Assembly: GCA_023270055.1 (NCBI GenBank)
Contig: JAGDYB010000015.1
Location: 1-35,286 of the forward strand
Source of the DNA: Microcaldota archaeon
Lineage (GTDB): Archaea; Micrarchaeota; Micrarchaeia; Micrarchaeales; CABMGC01
Length of the DNA stretch: 35,286 bases
Reading direction: 5' to 3'
Shown: one piece after another, positions 15,997-23,304 of the stretch
Numbering within the stretch: the stretch's first letter is position 1
Layout of the letters: each line of letters starts with the position of its first letter
The notes under the pieces: model-generated
Databases searched by the model: none
What the model was told of the DNA's origin: nothing
What the model saw: the letters and a program-made list of their open reading frames with translations, nothing else
Position numbers and translations under genes: made by a program

Positions 15997-16143
15997 TCAT
16001 AAAGCTTTTTTGTAAAGATATTTGTCGACGAGTTTTTGCATAAGTCTTGATATGCTGTTTGTGTTTTCGTTGACCTTCTTGACTATTCTATAAACCTTGA
16101 CATACTCGAATTTCTTGTTGACTGTTGCGTAATATATTGTCAT
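15997..16143 (-). CDS. Small basic protein (48 aa) in the T4SS-like cluster
   Basis: This short frame begins with ATG at 16143, one base after the TAA of the upstream coiled-coil gene, and ends with TGA at 15997-15999. The 48-residue product, MTIYYATVNKKFEYVKVYRI at its start, is lysine-rich and probably helical (VNENTNSISRLMQKLVDKYL). The tight coupling to both neighbours and the otherwise unexplained 150-bp gap argue that it is real. Function is unknown. It has no membrane span or signal peptide. It may be an accessory subunit or a nucleic-acid-binding peptide. Confidence 0.6.
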   Translation of the reverse strand: MTIYYATVNKKFEYVKVYRIVKKVNENTNSISRLMQKLVDKYLYKKAL

Positions 16144-16144
16144 T

Positions 16145-16885
16145 TTATCCCTTCAGTTCAAGATATCCAAGCGATACCATTTTATCAAGTATTTGCTCCA
16201 CCCTTGGTATACTTACCTTGTACGCTTGCGAGAATTCATCAAGATCTATGGAACTGTTGTGCGTTTCTATCCAGCCCTGCACTATACTCATAAGCGCCTC
16301 GTCCGAATATATTTGTAGCTTGTCAAGCTCCGCTCTGAGTTTTTTGTTTTCCTCTGAAAGCTGCGTTGCCTGGAGCGTAAGATTGCGGTTTGCAACGCTC
16401 AGTTCGCTGTTGAGTCTCCTTTGCTCACGGTATTCCGCAAGCAAATAGTCGTACCTGTTGAATAGGACACTGTAGTCCTGCGAAAGGCCGTTTATGGCAT
16501 CGTCTATTGCAGAGTCGACATACTGGAAAAACTTGACCTGGTCTATGAGAAACTGGCCCGCTATGATTGATAGTATGGATGCCATGTTTTTTATTATCGT
16601 AAGGCGCCTTATCCTTTCGCTCGTGTCTGGTGCTATCGAATAAGTGACCGTCATTCCAGAATCTCTTATGCTTACTATATAAAAAAGGAACGGCCTTTTG
16701 TGTATGTTGCGGCTTTCCACCCTGGCAATTATGAGCTCGTCCTTCTGCTGCTTGACTGAAAGAAATGGCAGCGTTGCCAGCTTGCTCGCTATATCCTCAA
16801 AGCTACCAGTAAGTTTGCCTGAGAATGCGATGGCTTCAACCTTTGGCTCTATCTCTTCATTTTTCGCTGCTTCCTCCGCTTCCAA
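16145..16885 (-). CDS. Coiled-coil protein with C-terminal winged helix, T4SS-like cluster
   Basis: This 246-residue protein starts at TTG 16885. A TAG lies a few codons upstream in frame and no ATG or GTG lies between, so the TTG is the only early start. Residues about 15-110 form a mixed alpha/beta domain (FSGKLTGSFEDIASKL, KDELIIARVESRN, MTVTYSIAP). Residues about 140-190 are a coiled coil (LLAEYREQRRLNSEL, LSEENKKLRAELDKLQ). The last 50 residues are a winged helix (DLDEFSQAYKVSIPRVEQIL, then MVSLGYLELKG). It has no membrane span. It could be a regulator of the cluster or a cytoplasmic structural subunit. It shares its coiled-coil/winged-helix composition, in different order, with two other proteins in this window. 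Confidence 0.75.
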   Translation of the reverse strand: MEAEEAAKNEEIEPKVEAIAFSGKLTGSFEDIASKLATLPFLSVKQQKDELIIARVESRNIHKRPFLFYIVSIRDSGMTVTYSIAPDTSERIRRLTIIKNMASILSIIAGQFLIDQVKFFQYVDSAIDDAINGLSQDYSVLFNRYDYLLAEYREQRRLNSELSVANRNLTLQATQLSEENKKLRAELDKLQIYSDEALMSIVQGWIETHNSSIDLDEFSQAYKVSIPRVEQILDKMVSLGYLELKG

Positions 16886-16935
16886 AAAACCACTCGAGTG
16901 CTATTCCTTCTTATTCCAATTAATCTTTTTAACCA

Positions 16936-17322
16936 TTATCTTTTATTAGCATGCTTTTCATTGACATCCACCTTCAGCTTCGGCATGTATGTCAAAAGCG
17001 AGAGTGCATACAGAAACAATATGAGTATTATGTCCATAAAGAGGGTTGTGGCGCTAGGTGCAAGCACCAGGCTCATGATAGCAAACACTATGCCTAAGCC
17101 TACATAAAGTGCTTGCCTTGATTCATACCTTTTCCTCATGCTTGCATATTTTGGATAGCAGTCCTTGCATACCACGAGCCTGTTGTTTTTTTCTGTTTTC
17201 GTAACATTAGTTTTGAACCATCTTATGGAAGATAGCACGTAGTCGTCTTTGATTTCTATGCCATCCTTTTCCTCGCCGCATATTATACAATAGCTTTTTG
17301 TTTTAGCCTTCACGCCAACCAC
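16936..17322 (-). CDS. Zinc-ribbon membrane protein, T4SS-like cluster
   Basis: This 128-residue protein has an N-terminal zinc-ribbon-like module with CIIC at about 12-15 and CKDC at about 52-55. A basic segment (MRKRYESRQ) and two membrane spans (about 71-90 and 93-112) follow, so the zinc module should lie in the cytoplasm. The start is GTG at 17322, overlapping the TAG of the preceding gene by one base (TAGTG), a sign of translational coupling. Nothing links it to a named family. Its place between the ATPase-tail-like gene and the coiled-coil gene suggests an accessory membrane subunit. Confidence 0.72.
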   Translation of the reverse strand: MVGVKAKTKSYCIICGEEKDGIEIKDDYVLSSIRWFKTNVTKTEKNNRLVVCKDCYPKYASMRKRYESRQALYVGLGIVFAIMSLVLAPSATTLFMDIILILFLYALSLLTYMPKLKVDVNEKHANKR

Positions 17323-17618
17323 TATGTAACATTAAGCTCAACTATCCTTCCGAACGTTTCCGAAATCTTCTCCTCGTCAAGCGTATTAAAAATGTTCGAT
17401 ATCGTTATGTCGTCTATGCCTATCCTTCTGAGTATGTTTGCTATATCCTCCTGCTTCAACCCTACCTTCTGCAGCATATTTGCAAATGTTATTGCGTTCA
17501 CATGCCTGTGCGCTTTGTTCAAACTTGCTTCGAACTCCTCTATGCTCTTCTCGCTGACCTGTAGCATAACAAGCATCTTTCGCAGGTTTATCCTGTTTAC
17601 TATGAATGTATTTCCCAT
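17322..17618 (-). CDS. Small helical protein sharing a tail domain with the adjacent VirB4-like ATPase
   Basis: This 98-residue all-helical protein starts at ATG 17618, 38 bp after the ATPase stop. Residues about 40-80 (FANMLQKVGLKQEDIANI, then LRRIGIDDITISNIF) align by eye with the last 45 residues of the upstream ATPase (AVQAMIDLHLSREMVANF, then LRGIGFSDSIISRSF). The shared pattern is M-x3-hxL-x2-E-x2-AN-hLR-x-IG-x2-D-x2-IS-x2-F. The two therefore appear to share a small helical module, perhaps a dimerisation or docking domain that lets the small protein bind or cap the ATPase. No other function can be given. Confidence 0.75.
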   Translation of the reverse strand: MGNTFIVNRINLRKMLVMLQVSEKSIEEFEASLNKAHRHVNAITFANMLQKVGLKQEDIANILRRIGIDDITISNIFNTLDEEKISETFGRIVELNVT

Positions 17619-17656
17619 CTAATCCCCTTTGCCCACTGTCTGTAAATCTGCCTTCT

Positions 17657-19162
17657 CTATTTCACGTACATGAAGCTTCTTGATATTATGCTGTCGCTGA
17701 AACCGATGCCTCTGAGGAAATTCGCGACCATCTCCCTGCTTAAGTGCAAATCGATCATTGCCTGCACCGCATACCTTATGTCTACCATCCTGCTTGCCTC
17801 GTCAAATTTCTTGAACAGCTCTTCTATTGTTGCAGGATCAACGCTGTTTTCTATGAGCTTGTTCCTTATGTCAAGCTTTTCGAAATAGTACTCCTTAGCC
17901 AACTTCTGGTCCGCAAGCTCCTCCTGCGTTAGTATCTCGGATATGTTTATTGTATAAACGTCGAGCGGTATCTCGCCTATAACCCTATCTATAAGGAAAA
18001 CCTCAGGAAACTGCACCGAGGTCTGGAATGACATATCAATGGCAGCCTGCCCCACACCAAACTTGCTTATCTCCTTTCTCATGAAGTCAGAGAAATTGAG
18101 CGAACCCTGCAAATAGTCCATGAATTTCTCGAATTTTATCCTGAGCATTATGGTCGTGCCAACGTTGGAGAATATGGCCTCGTTTATGTCTGTCGGGTTT
18201 TGTGATGCGACGATGAGCCCGAACTGGTATTTTCTTCCCTCCCTCACTATCATGACAGCGTCGCTCCTCTCATCTCCCGCGATCTTCCAAGCCTCGTCAA
18301 GCACAACTATAGCCTTGAGCCCCTTGCTTGCGCTCCAGCCCTCGGTCCTCATCTTTTCCTTCAGGGTTTGAAGTATGAACAACGCAGCCATGGCCCTAAA
18401 CGTCTCATCAGGCAAGCCCGAAAGATCCATGTCAACAAGCCCTGAGCTTGCCAGCTTGCCTAAATCAAGCGTGCTCTTCTTTGCGAAATAATCCTCCCCC
18501 TCCCTCGCGAACTGCCTCAGCCTGAATATTGCATTCTCAAGCTCGGCTGGGTATTCGTACGAGCCATCCTCAAGCTTCTCCGAAAGGAGCGATATTACAT
18601 CCTTCAGCGTAGGGGGCTCCTTGTTTGGGTCAGGCGCCTGCGCTATGTTGAAACCTGCATTTACATAAGCCTGCTCTATTGCCTCCATCGTGAGCCTTCT
18701 CTGCTCTGGAAAGTCTGCTATATCCGTGAGTATCTCAAGCGACCTTATTATCTGCTTGGTCCTGTCTATGGGCTTCGTTCCTGTAAGATCCATTATGTTT
18801 AAGTAGTCCCCCTTTGCAAGCGAAATAACCATGCCGCCACTTTGCTTTACCCACGCCCTATACTCTCCAGCCCAGTCTATTATAATCGCGTTGGTGTTCC
18901 ATATGTAGCTGGCCCTTGCCAGGAAGGTCTTCACAAAGAAGCTTTTGCCCGCTCCGGTTATTCCGACAACCGCTATATGCGGATTGGTTAGCGTGTTAAA
19001 AGTCCAAGCAAAAGGCGTGCTGAATATCTTGGTTATGCCTATGAAAATTGAGTTGGTAGGATCATTCGCGAGGAATTCGAACGGAGGCTCCGGCGGCCTG
19101 CTTAGAAAGTTCCTTTTTGCAAGCTCGTTGCTCATGACGCTTTGTATCCTTACCAATGTCAT
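17657..19162 (-). CDS. VirB4/HerA-superfamily ATPase of the T4SS-like cluster
   Basis: This 501-residue ATPase has Walker A GITGAGKS at 67-74, preceded by NPHIAVVG. It also has IIIDWAGEY, Walker B IVVLDEAWK at about 285-293, and a glutamine-bearing sensor strand FGLIVASQNP. These are the marks of the VirB4/TraC and HerA FtsK-like family that powers type IV secretion and archaeal DNA import. Bacterial VirB4 is about 800 residues because of a large N-terminal domain. Here that domain seems to be encoded by the two upstream genes, leaving the motor alone. The final 45 residues form a helical module repeated in the next gene. The start at 19162 lies about 31 nt below a TATA box; ATG 19135 is an alternative. 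Energising the export or import of DNA, protein or pilin is inferred. Confidence 0.88.
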   Translation of the reverse strand: MTLVRIQSVMSNELAKRNFLSRPPEPPFEFLANDPTNSIFIGITKIFSTPFAWTFNTLTNPHIAVVGITGAGKSFFVKTFLARASYIWNTNAIIIDWAGEYRAWVKQSGGMVISLAKGDYLNIMDLTGTKPIDRTKQIIRSLEILTDIADFPEQRRLTMEAIEQAYVNAGFNIAQAPDPNKEPPTLKDVISLLSEKLEDGSYEYPAELENAIFRLRQFAREGEDYFAKKSTLDLGKLASSGLVDMDLSGLPDETFRAMAALFILQTLKEKMRTEGWSASKGLKAIVVLDEAWKIAGDERSDAVMIVREGRKYQFGLIVASQNPTDINEAIFSNVGTTIMLRIKFEKFMDYLQGSLNFSDFMRKEISKFGVGQAAIDMSFQTSVQFPEVFLIDRVIGEIPLDVYTINISEILTQEELADQKLAKEYYFEKLDIRNKLIENSVDPATIEELFKKFDEASRMVDIRYAVQAMIDLHLSREMVANFLRGIGFSDSIISRSFMYVK

Positions 19163-19187
19163 GATTACCAGTATATTGTTGAATTTT

Positions 19188-19222
19188 AATATTTAAAAGA
19201 ATTCCCTCAATTTCATTGAGGG
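19188..19222 (-). promoter_or_regulatory. Internal promoter with perfect hairpin before the VirB4-like gene
   Basis: CCCTCAAT-TTC-ATTGAGGG (19204-19222) is a perfect 8-bp inverted repeat with a 3-nt loop, directly upstream of a TATA-like TTTTAAATATT (19188-19198, minus strand). The TATA lies about 31 nt above the ATG at 19162. It occupies the 152-bp gap that splits the cluster, so the ATPase and the genes after it may be transcribed separately. The palindrome could be an operator or an attenuator. Confidence 0.5.
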
Positions 19223-19314
19223 TTGTATAATACGCTTTTACTGCCTGTTTCACAACTTTTACGTAATTTGGTATAGCAAACTTGAATAGTAAATTGGACA
19301 AATACCATAATGAT

Positions 19315-20142
19315 CTACTTTTGTGAGTGGAATAGTTTTTCGATTTGCATCATGTCCGGTATAAGGATATAACCGAATTTAAACAACAAGTAAAGTTCTC
19401 TGCCGCTGACCCTAACTATACTTACATCCATAGCGTTGAAAACGGTTTGCAGCTGATTTATCTGGGCGTTGAGCGCGTCCATTGCCGCCTTTTCGCTGAC
19501 ACCCACCGCTGTCGTCTCGATATACATTATGCTCTTTACTGGTCTCTCTCCGGCTGAAAGCCTGTCTATCCTTGCCTTCAGCACGTTTATTTTCCTTTGA
19601 AGATCATCAATGGTCATCTGGCTGGGGTTTCCGCTGCTTTCCTCCTTTGACATCTGGTATTCATAGAAGCCCCTCTTCCCTTCAAGTTCATCCCTGTATG
19701 TCTGTATGTCTTGCGCTGCAGTAATAATGTTGAATTTGAACGGGAAATGTATATTCATCACTATCCTTTCCCAGTTGTCAGGCGCAGCAGCGAGCTTCAT
19801 ATCCTCGCTTTCGTCAGCCTGTTCCTGCATAAACGCATAATTGTAAATATTTGCGGTAAGATAGCCGGTAGCATAATAAAGACCATTTATATTCTTCAGC
19901 ACTGTATTTTGGCTTTTTGGTATTACGTAGTTCTTCGCAGGCACTATCGATATGCCGAATATGTAGGTGAATGCGGTGAAAATTATGAAATCTGCGAAAT
20001 TCATAATAAGTATGGCAAGTATTGTAAGTATTGCAAATATCGCAACGACAAGCTCAAGAGGGCCAAATGTTCTTATGACAAACAACACGAACAGTGCAAC
20101 CATCGAGGTTACCGCTATATACAATGTTGTTTCTTCATCCAT
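19315..20142 (-). CDS. VirB3-like membrane hairpin plus probable VirB4 N-terminal domain, copy 2
   Basis: The ATG at 20142 is preferred because GGAGGGG sits 8 nt upstream; an in-frame TTG at 20148 would overlap the previous stop. The product of about 275 residues has two long hydrophobic segments (about 6-65) and a soluble domain of some 200 residues (about 75-275). The soluble domain contains a Gln/Glu-rich coiled stretch and the pattern VKSIMYIETTAVGVSEKAA, resembling the part of VirB4 N-domains before the motor. It ends in LYLLFKFGYILI. Size and layout mirror the preceding gene, so the two look like paralogues. VirB3 (a two-span protein) is fused to VirB4 in several bacterial systems, which makes this fit a VirB3-VirB4N protein. 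The homology is weak and inferred. Confidence 0.7.
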   Translation of the reverse strand: MDEETTLYIAVTSMVALFVLFVIRTFGPLELVVAIFAILTILAILIMNFADFIIFTAFTYIFGISIVPAKNYVIPKSQNTVLKNINGLYYATGYLTANIYNYAFMQEQADESEDMKLAAAPDNWERIVMNIHFPFKFNIITAAQDIQTYRDELEGKRGFYEYQMSKEESSGNPSQMTIDDLQRKINVLKARIDRLSAGERPVKSIMYIETTAVGVSEKAAMDALNAQINQLQTVFNAMDVSIVRVSGRELYLLFKFGYILIPDMMQIEKLFHSQK

Positions 20143-20144
20143 TT

Positions 20145-20972
20145 TCAAGCCCCTCCTTTCTCAAGTGTCTTTTGCCTTATTTCCTCGTTTATAGTGGAAA
20201 ACGGTATAAGTTGTTCGGGTTGCGTAAGCAGCAAAAGTTCTTCTCCTGTGGCAAGTGCCGTGGTTATGCCTAATATTGCTCCAGCTCCAGCAGCAATTTC
20301 CTCACCGCGCTGAACCGCAAGTGTAACCGCTTCCTCTTCGTTTCCACCGATGGCAGTAACCATAATATAATTTATTATTGATGTTGATTTTGCCCTGCCT
20401 ACGCTGTCTTGCAGATTGCTCCACATTGTCACTTCCCCTCTTACCCTGTCAAGCTCCTTTGGATTTGCGTTCTTGTCATTTATCATCTGCTGGTATCTGT
20501 TTTCAGCCTCGTTTAGCTTGTCTCTGATGTTGTTTAGATACGTATCCCTGTTAACTATGTAGTATTGCGTGGTTATCTTTATTGGCGTCTTGCTTACAGA
20601 GACAAGTTTGCTGAAAAGCAGTGAGAAATCTCTCTTCTCATCATCGCTCATTTCCGTTGCGGATTTGTATATCGGCAGCTTTACAAATGTGCTGGCATAT
20701 ACATAGCTTCCTTCCCTTATCATTATTGCGTTGCCGTTAGGTGCCATCATGAACGTTTCCTCGTTGCTCAAAACAACTTTTCGCTTTTTCATTTTCAGGA
20801 GTGGGAAGAATAGGTACATATAGAAGCGCAGCGAGAATGCAACAATGTCCATCAGCAGCGCAATGAGTACTAGTACAAACTTTATTATGTAAGATATATC
20901 AAGGAATTGTATCACGAAGATCAGCGCAAAAGCTATTATCACAATGACAAAAAATACAAAGGTCTGGATCAT
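20145..20972 (-). CDS. VirB3-like membrane hairpin plus probable VirB4 N-terminal domain, copy 1
   Basis: This protein of about 275 residues is called from ATG 20972, with GTGAT 10 nt upstream; GTG 20987 is an alternative. Two hydrophobic segments lie at about 1-55, followed by a basic KMKKRK. A domain like the VirB4/TraC N-terminus follows, with FSLLFSKLVSVSKTPIKI, a Tyr-rich strand TQYYIVNRDTY, a coiled stretch and IINYIMVTAIGGNEEEAV. The end is Leu/Gln-rich (ELLLLTQPEQLIP), matching the region that precedes the motor in full-length VirB4. Its stop is 2 bp before the next gene's ATG. With the downstream paralogue and the stand-alone ATPase it appears to make up a split VirB3-VirB4. Confidence 0.7.
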   Translation of the reverse strand: MIQTFVFFVIVIIAFALIFVIQFLDISYIIKFVLVLIALLMDIVAFSLRFYMYLFFPLLKMKKRKVVLSNEETFMMAPNGNAIMIREGSYVYASTFVKLPIYKSATEMSDDEKRDFSLLFSKLVSVSKTPIKITTQYYIVNRDTYLNNIRDKLNEAENRYQQMINDKNANPKELDRVRGEVTMWSNLQDSVGRAKSTSIINYIMVTAIGGNEEEAVTLAVQRGEEIAAGAGAILGITTALATGEELLLLTQPEQLIPFSTINEEIRQKTLEKGGA

Positions 20973-21044
20973 TGCCAATTCAATCACTTCTCTTTAGTTT
21001 CATAACATTCAATATTTACCTGTTGCGCTATCATCTATTTAACT

Positions 21045-21060
21045 AAAAAAATATAAAATA
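21045..21060 (-). terminator. T-rich stretch between the membrane-protein genes and the VirB4-N genes
   Basis: After the stop at 21068 the minus strand reads TATTTTATATTTTTTT. That could act as a partial archaeal terminator or as a TATA region for the next gene in the 95-bp gap. Confidence 0.3.
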
Positions 21061-21067
21061 GTGCAAG

Positions 21068-22252
21068 CTAAAGTAGTTTGAGCTTGCCGCTGCTGCGCAC
21101 CATGCCTCCAATGAACTGCGCAATTGTAATTATTGAAAAATATGTTATGGCCATTATCACAACAGGGAAGAACATTATCGAAAGCCAGAAAAGACCCAGC
21201 GTGCTGTTTATGTTTTTGAGTTCGAGCACGGCTGGTGCCGTGGGTGATGCAGCATCGGTAGGATTGACATATCCGGTCGAAGTCGAAAGCCTGGCGGAAT
21301 CGCTGCTCAACTCTGTAAGCAACGTCCTATTTGTGAAGTAATAAGCTACGGAAAACAGTATGGGCATGATAAAGTAAAAGCCTATGGCTATACCTATAAA
21401 CAGGCCGCCTATGCCCCTTGTTGGAAAGATAGCTCTGAGCAGTATGCCTGGTATGAGAAACACAGGTATAGCGGCATACATCCCGAAAAGTATAAAATAG
21501 AATTCTATATGCAGCATGAGAAGCCCGTCGCTGAATAGGTCCATCACCGATCTGGCAGGCAAGAGGAACACGATGTCAATTATTGGCATCAGCACATTGC
21601 TTATCACTGCACTGAGCTTTGAAAAAGCGCTGATTTTCAATTGTATGCTTGAAACATAGGAGTAATACATGATGTTATTGTAAAGAACCCTTATTATGCT
21701 TTCAGTTGTAGTTATCGAGTTGTTTATGTAAACCAGAGAGGTATTGTATGGATCTATTGGTCCGGTGACAAACGAAGGTACAAGACCAAACATGACTGCA
21801 GCAATGAACAGGAAAAACACCGCTATAAGCGTGGTGGCAGTAGCCTCATAAAGTTCGCCTATTCCAAATTCCCTTATCCTCTGGTTTTTCACAAGTGTGC
21901 CTATCATGAATATAAGGGCGCCTATCATGAACGATACCATGATTGCCGCGGCAACCGCAGGCTCCCACGCTTTCCAGTTGTTGTACATTGCCTGGTTTAT
22001 CTGGCTGCAGTACCAAGGTGCGACCTTGCTTATGTAAGGATATGCACTTTTGCAACTGCTCACGCTGCCTGGCGGCGGCGGTGGGGGTGGTGGAGGCGGA
22101 GGCGGCGGAATGCGTAGCAAAATCGAGCTGTTCAGCAGCGTACTTTTTCCTGGCACGCCATAAACATATTGTTGGGCGTGCACAGCACCACTTTCAAGCA
22201 TTATAAATAGGAATGCAAAGGCAAGTAGCACAAAGTATTTTTTCATATCCAT
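21068..22252 (-). CDS. Polytopic membrane protein, VirB6/TrbL-like paralogue 6, with poly-proline tract
   Basis: This 394-residue protein has a signal peptide (MKKYFVLLAFAFLF to about residue 26, ending VHAQ). An extracellular segment with 13 consecutive prolines (residues 49-61) and several cysteines (SCKSAYPY, YCSQI) follows, then about six to eight membrane spans. The core motif of this tandem family is present: ELYEATATTLI near residue 135 and GILLRAIFPTRGIGG followed by IGIAIGFYFIMP near 260-290. The ATG overlaps the previous stop (TAATG). By context it would form part of the inner-membrane channel of a type IV-like machine. No direct homology to VirB6 can be shown by eye. Confidence 0.75.
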   Translation of the reverse strand: MDMKKYFVLLAFAFLFIMLESGAVHAQQYVYGVPGKSTLLNSSILLRIPPPPPPPPPPPPPGSVSSCKSAYPYISKVAPWYCSQINQAMYNNWKAWEPAVAAAIMVSFMIGALIFMIGTLVKNQRIREFGIGELYEATATTLIAVFFLFIAAVMFGLVPSFVTGPIDPYNTSLVYINNSITTTESIIRVLYNNIMYYSYVSSIQLKISAFSKLSAVISNVLMPIIDIVFLLPARSVMDLFSDGLLMLHIEFYFILFGMYAAIPVFLIPGILLRAIFPTRGIGGLFIGIAIGFYFIMPILFSVAYYFTNRTLLTELSSDSARLSTSTGYVNPTDAASPTAPAVLELKNINSTLGLFWLSIMFFPVVIMAITYFSIITIAQFIGGMVRSSGKLKLL

Positions 22253-23304
22253 TATACCATCCCCACGAGCAGGCTCATGAAGTCCAACCTTTCACCGATC
22301 ACGCTCGACATGTCAACAACAAAAGAATCTATTATAATAAAGTTTAAAAATGGTATGAACAGCGCGCCAAAAACTGCATAACCTACCATTTCGACGTACG
22401 GGGCCAAAAGGGTGAAAATTCCCTGTCCTATACCATTAGTGACTATTGCTAAAAGTGCGGAAGCCATGAGCGGTATGATGGTAAAAAACGTGTTGGAAAT
22501 GCCTGACAGGAGCAGGTTGTACATGTTGTCAATCAAGCCATAGGTTATGCTTACCATCAGCGGGAATACGAATCCAAGGCCGAGACCCAGCGCTATCATG
22601 CTGCCGCCAAAGCTTTTACTCACCCCAAAGATCCTGGCTATGAGCCCTATTGCAAGCAGTATGCCAAACAGTATGAGCGAAGCGTCAAGCAGAATCAGCT
22701 GAATTTCATTTATCAAAATTAGGCTTGAAAGCATCATTGTTTCCAGAGGGAAATATGAAGCTAGCCCGTTGACTCCGAGCGCAAGTTCACCGTCAACTCC
22801 AAGATGTGATACGCCTGGCACAGGTTGTATGTCCATGCTGACAGTTGGTGGTAGTGCCTCAAAAGCCGTGTTGATCTCAAATACTGTATAGCTTGCATAG
22901 TTGAGTACATTGTTATTGAAAGAGTAGAGGTCGCAGTCTGCCAGCTGATAAAGGTTATCAGCGTTGAGGCAGTTAATCGGCGTGCTGTTAGGCAGCAGCC
23001 CAGCACCATTGTACGCACTTACAGGATTTATCGAACACATCATAGTAGAGAAAAGGCTGAATATTGCTATCAGGAAGAGCGAGAAAAGTGCATCATATAT
23101 CTTGTTCCTTATCCATATCCTTAGGTCGCTTCTCCCTATCATCGGGCTTATTACATATACTATAGAGAGCACAAATATGACTGCGAGCACGCCTGCAGTT
23201 GCCACGCCAGTCCATGCTGTGAATCCACTCGAGAAGAAGCTCTGCAGGCTGCTTGTGCAGGAATTCTGCAAAAGCAAAGGAATTATAGGTAGTATTGGTA
23301 TCAT
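22252..23304 (-). CDS. Polytopic membrane protein, VirB6/TrbL-like paralogue 5
   Basis: This 350-residue protein has an ATG overlapping the previous stop by 4 bp (ATGA). It begins with a short hydrophobic stretch and a cysteine (LLLQNSCTSSLQ) and has about seven membrane spans. The family's first motif is LRIWIRNKIYDALFSL near 80-95. The core motif here is RIFGVSKSFGGSMIALGLGL followed by GFVFP near 220-250, which keeps the Gly-Gly pair, the IA and the Pro. A polar extracytoplasmic loop with several cysteines lies between. It is a member of a six-gene tandem family and is probably a channel subunit. Confidence 0.74.
   Translation of the reverse strand: MIPILPIIPLLLQNSCTSSLQSFFSSGFTAWTGVATAGVLAVIFVLSIVYVISPMIGRSDLRIWIRNKIYDALFSLFLIAIFSLFSTMMCSINPVSAYNGAGLLPNSTPINCLNADNLYQLADCDLYSFNNNVLNYASYTVFEINTAFEALPPTVSMDIQPVPGVSHLGVDGELALGVNGLASYFPLETMMLSSLILINEIQLILLDASLILFGILLAIGLIARIFGVSKSFGGSMIALGLGLGFVFPLMVSITYGLIDNMYNLLLSGISNTFFTIIPLMASALLAIVTNGIGQGIFTLLAPYVEMVGYAVFGALFIPFLNFIIIDSFVVDMSSVIGERLDFMSLLVGMV

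Noticed and set aside
17657-19162. The ATPase as the HerA repair helicase
   Set aside because: HerA normally sits with NurA, Mre11 and Rad50; none is present, while membrane partners of secretion type surround the gene.
19062-19301. A 79-codon minus-strand frame upstream of the VirB4-like gene
   Set aside because: It overlaps the N-terminus of the clearly real ATPase in another frame and spans the hairpin and TATA box; the product shows no coherent pattern.
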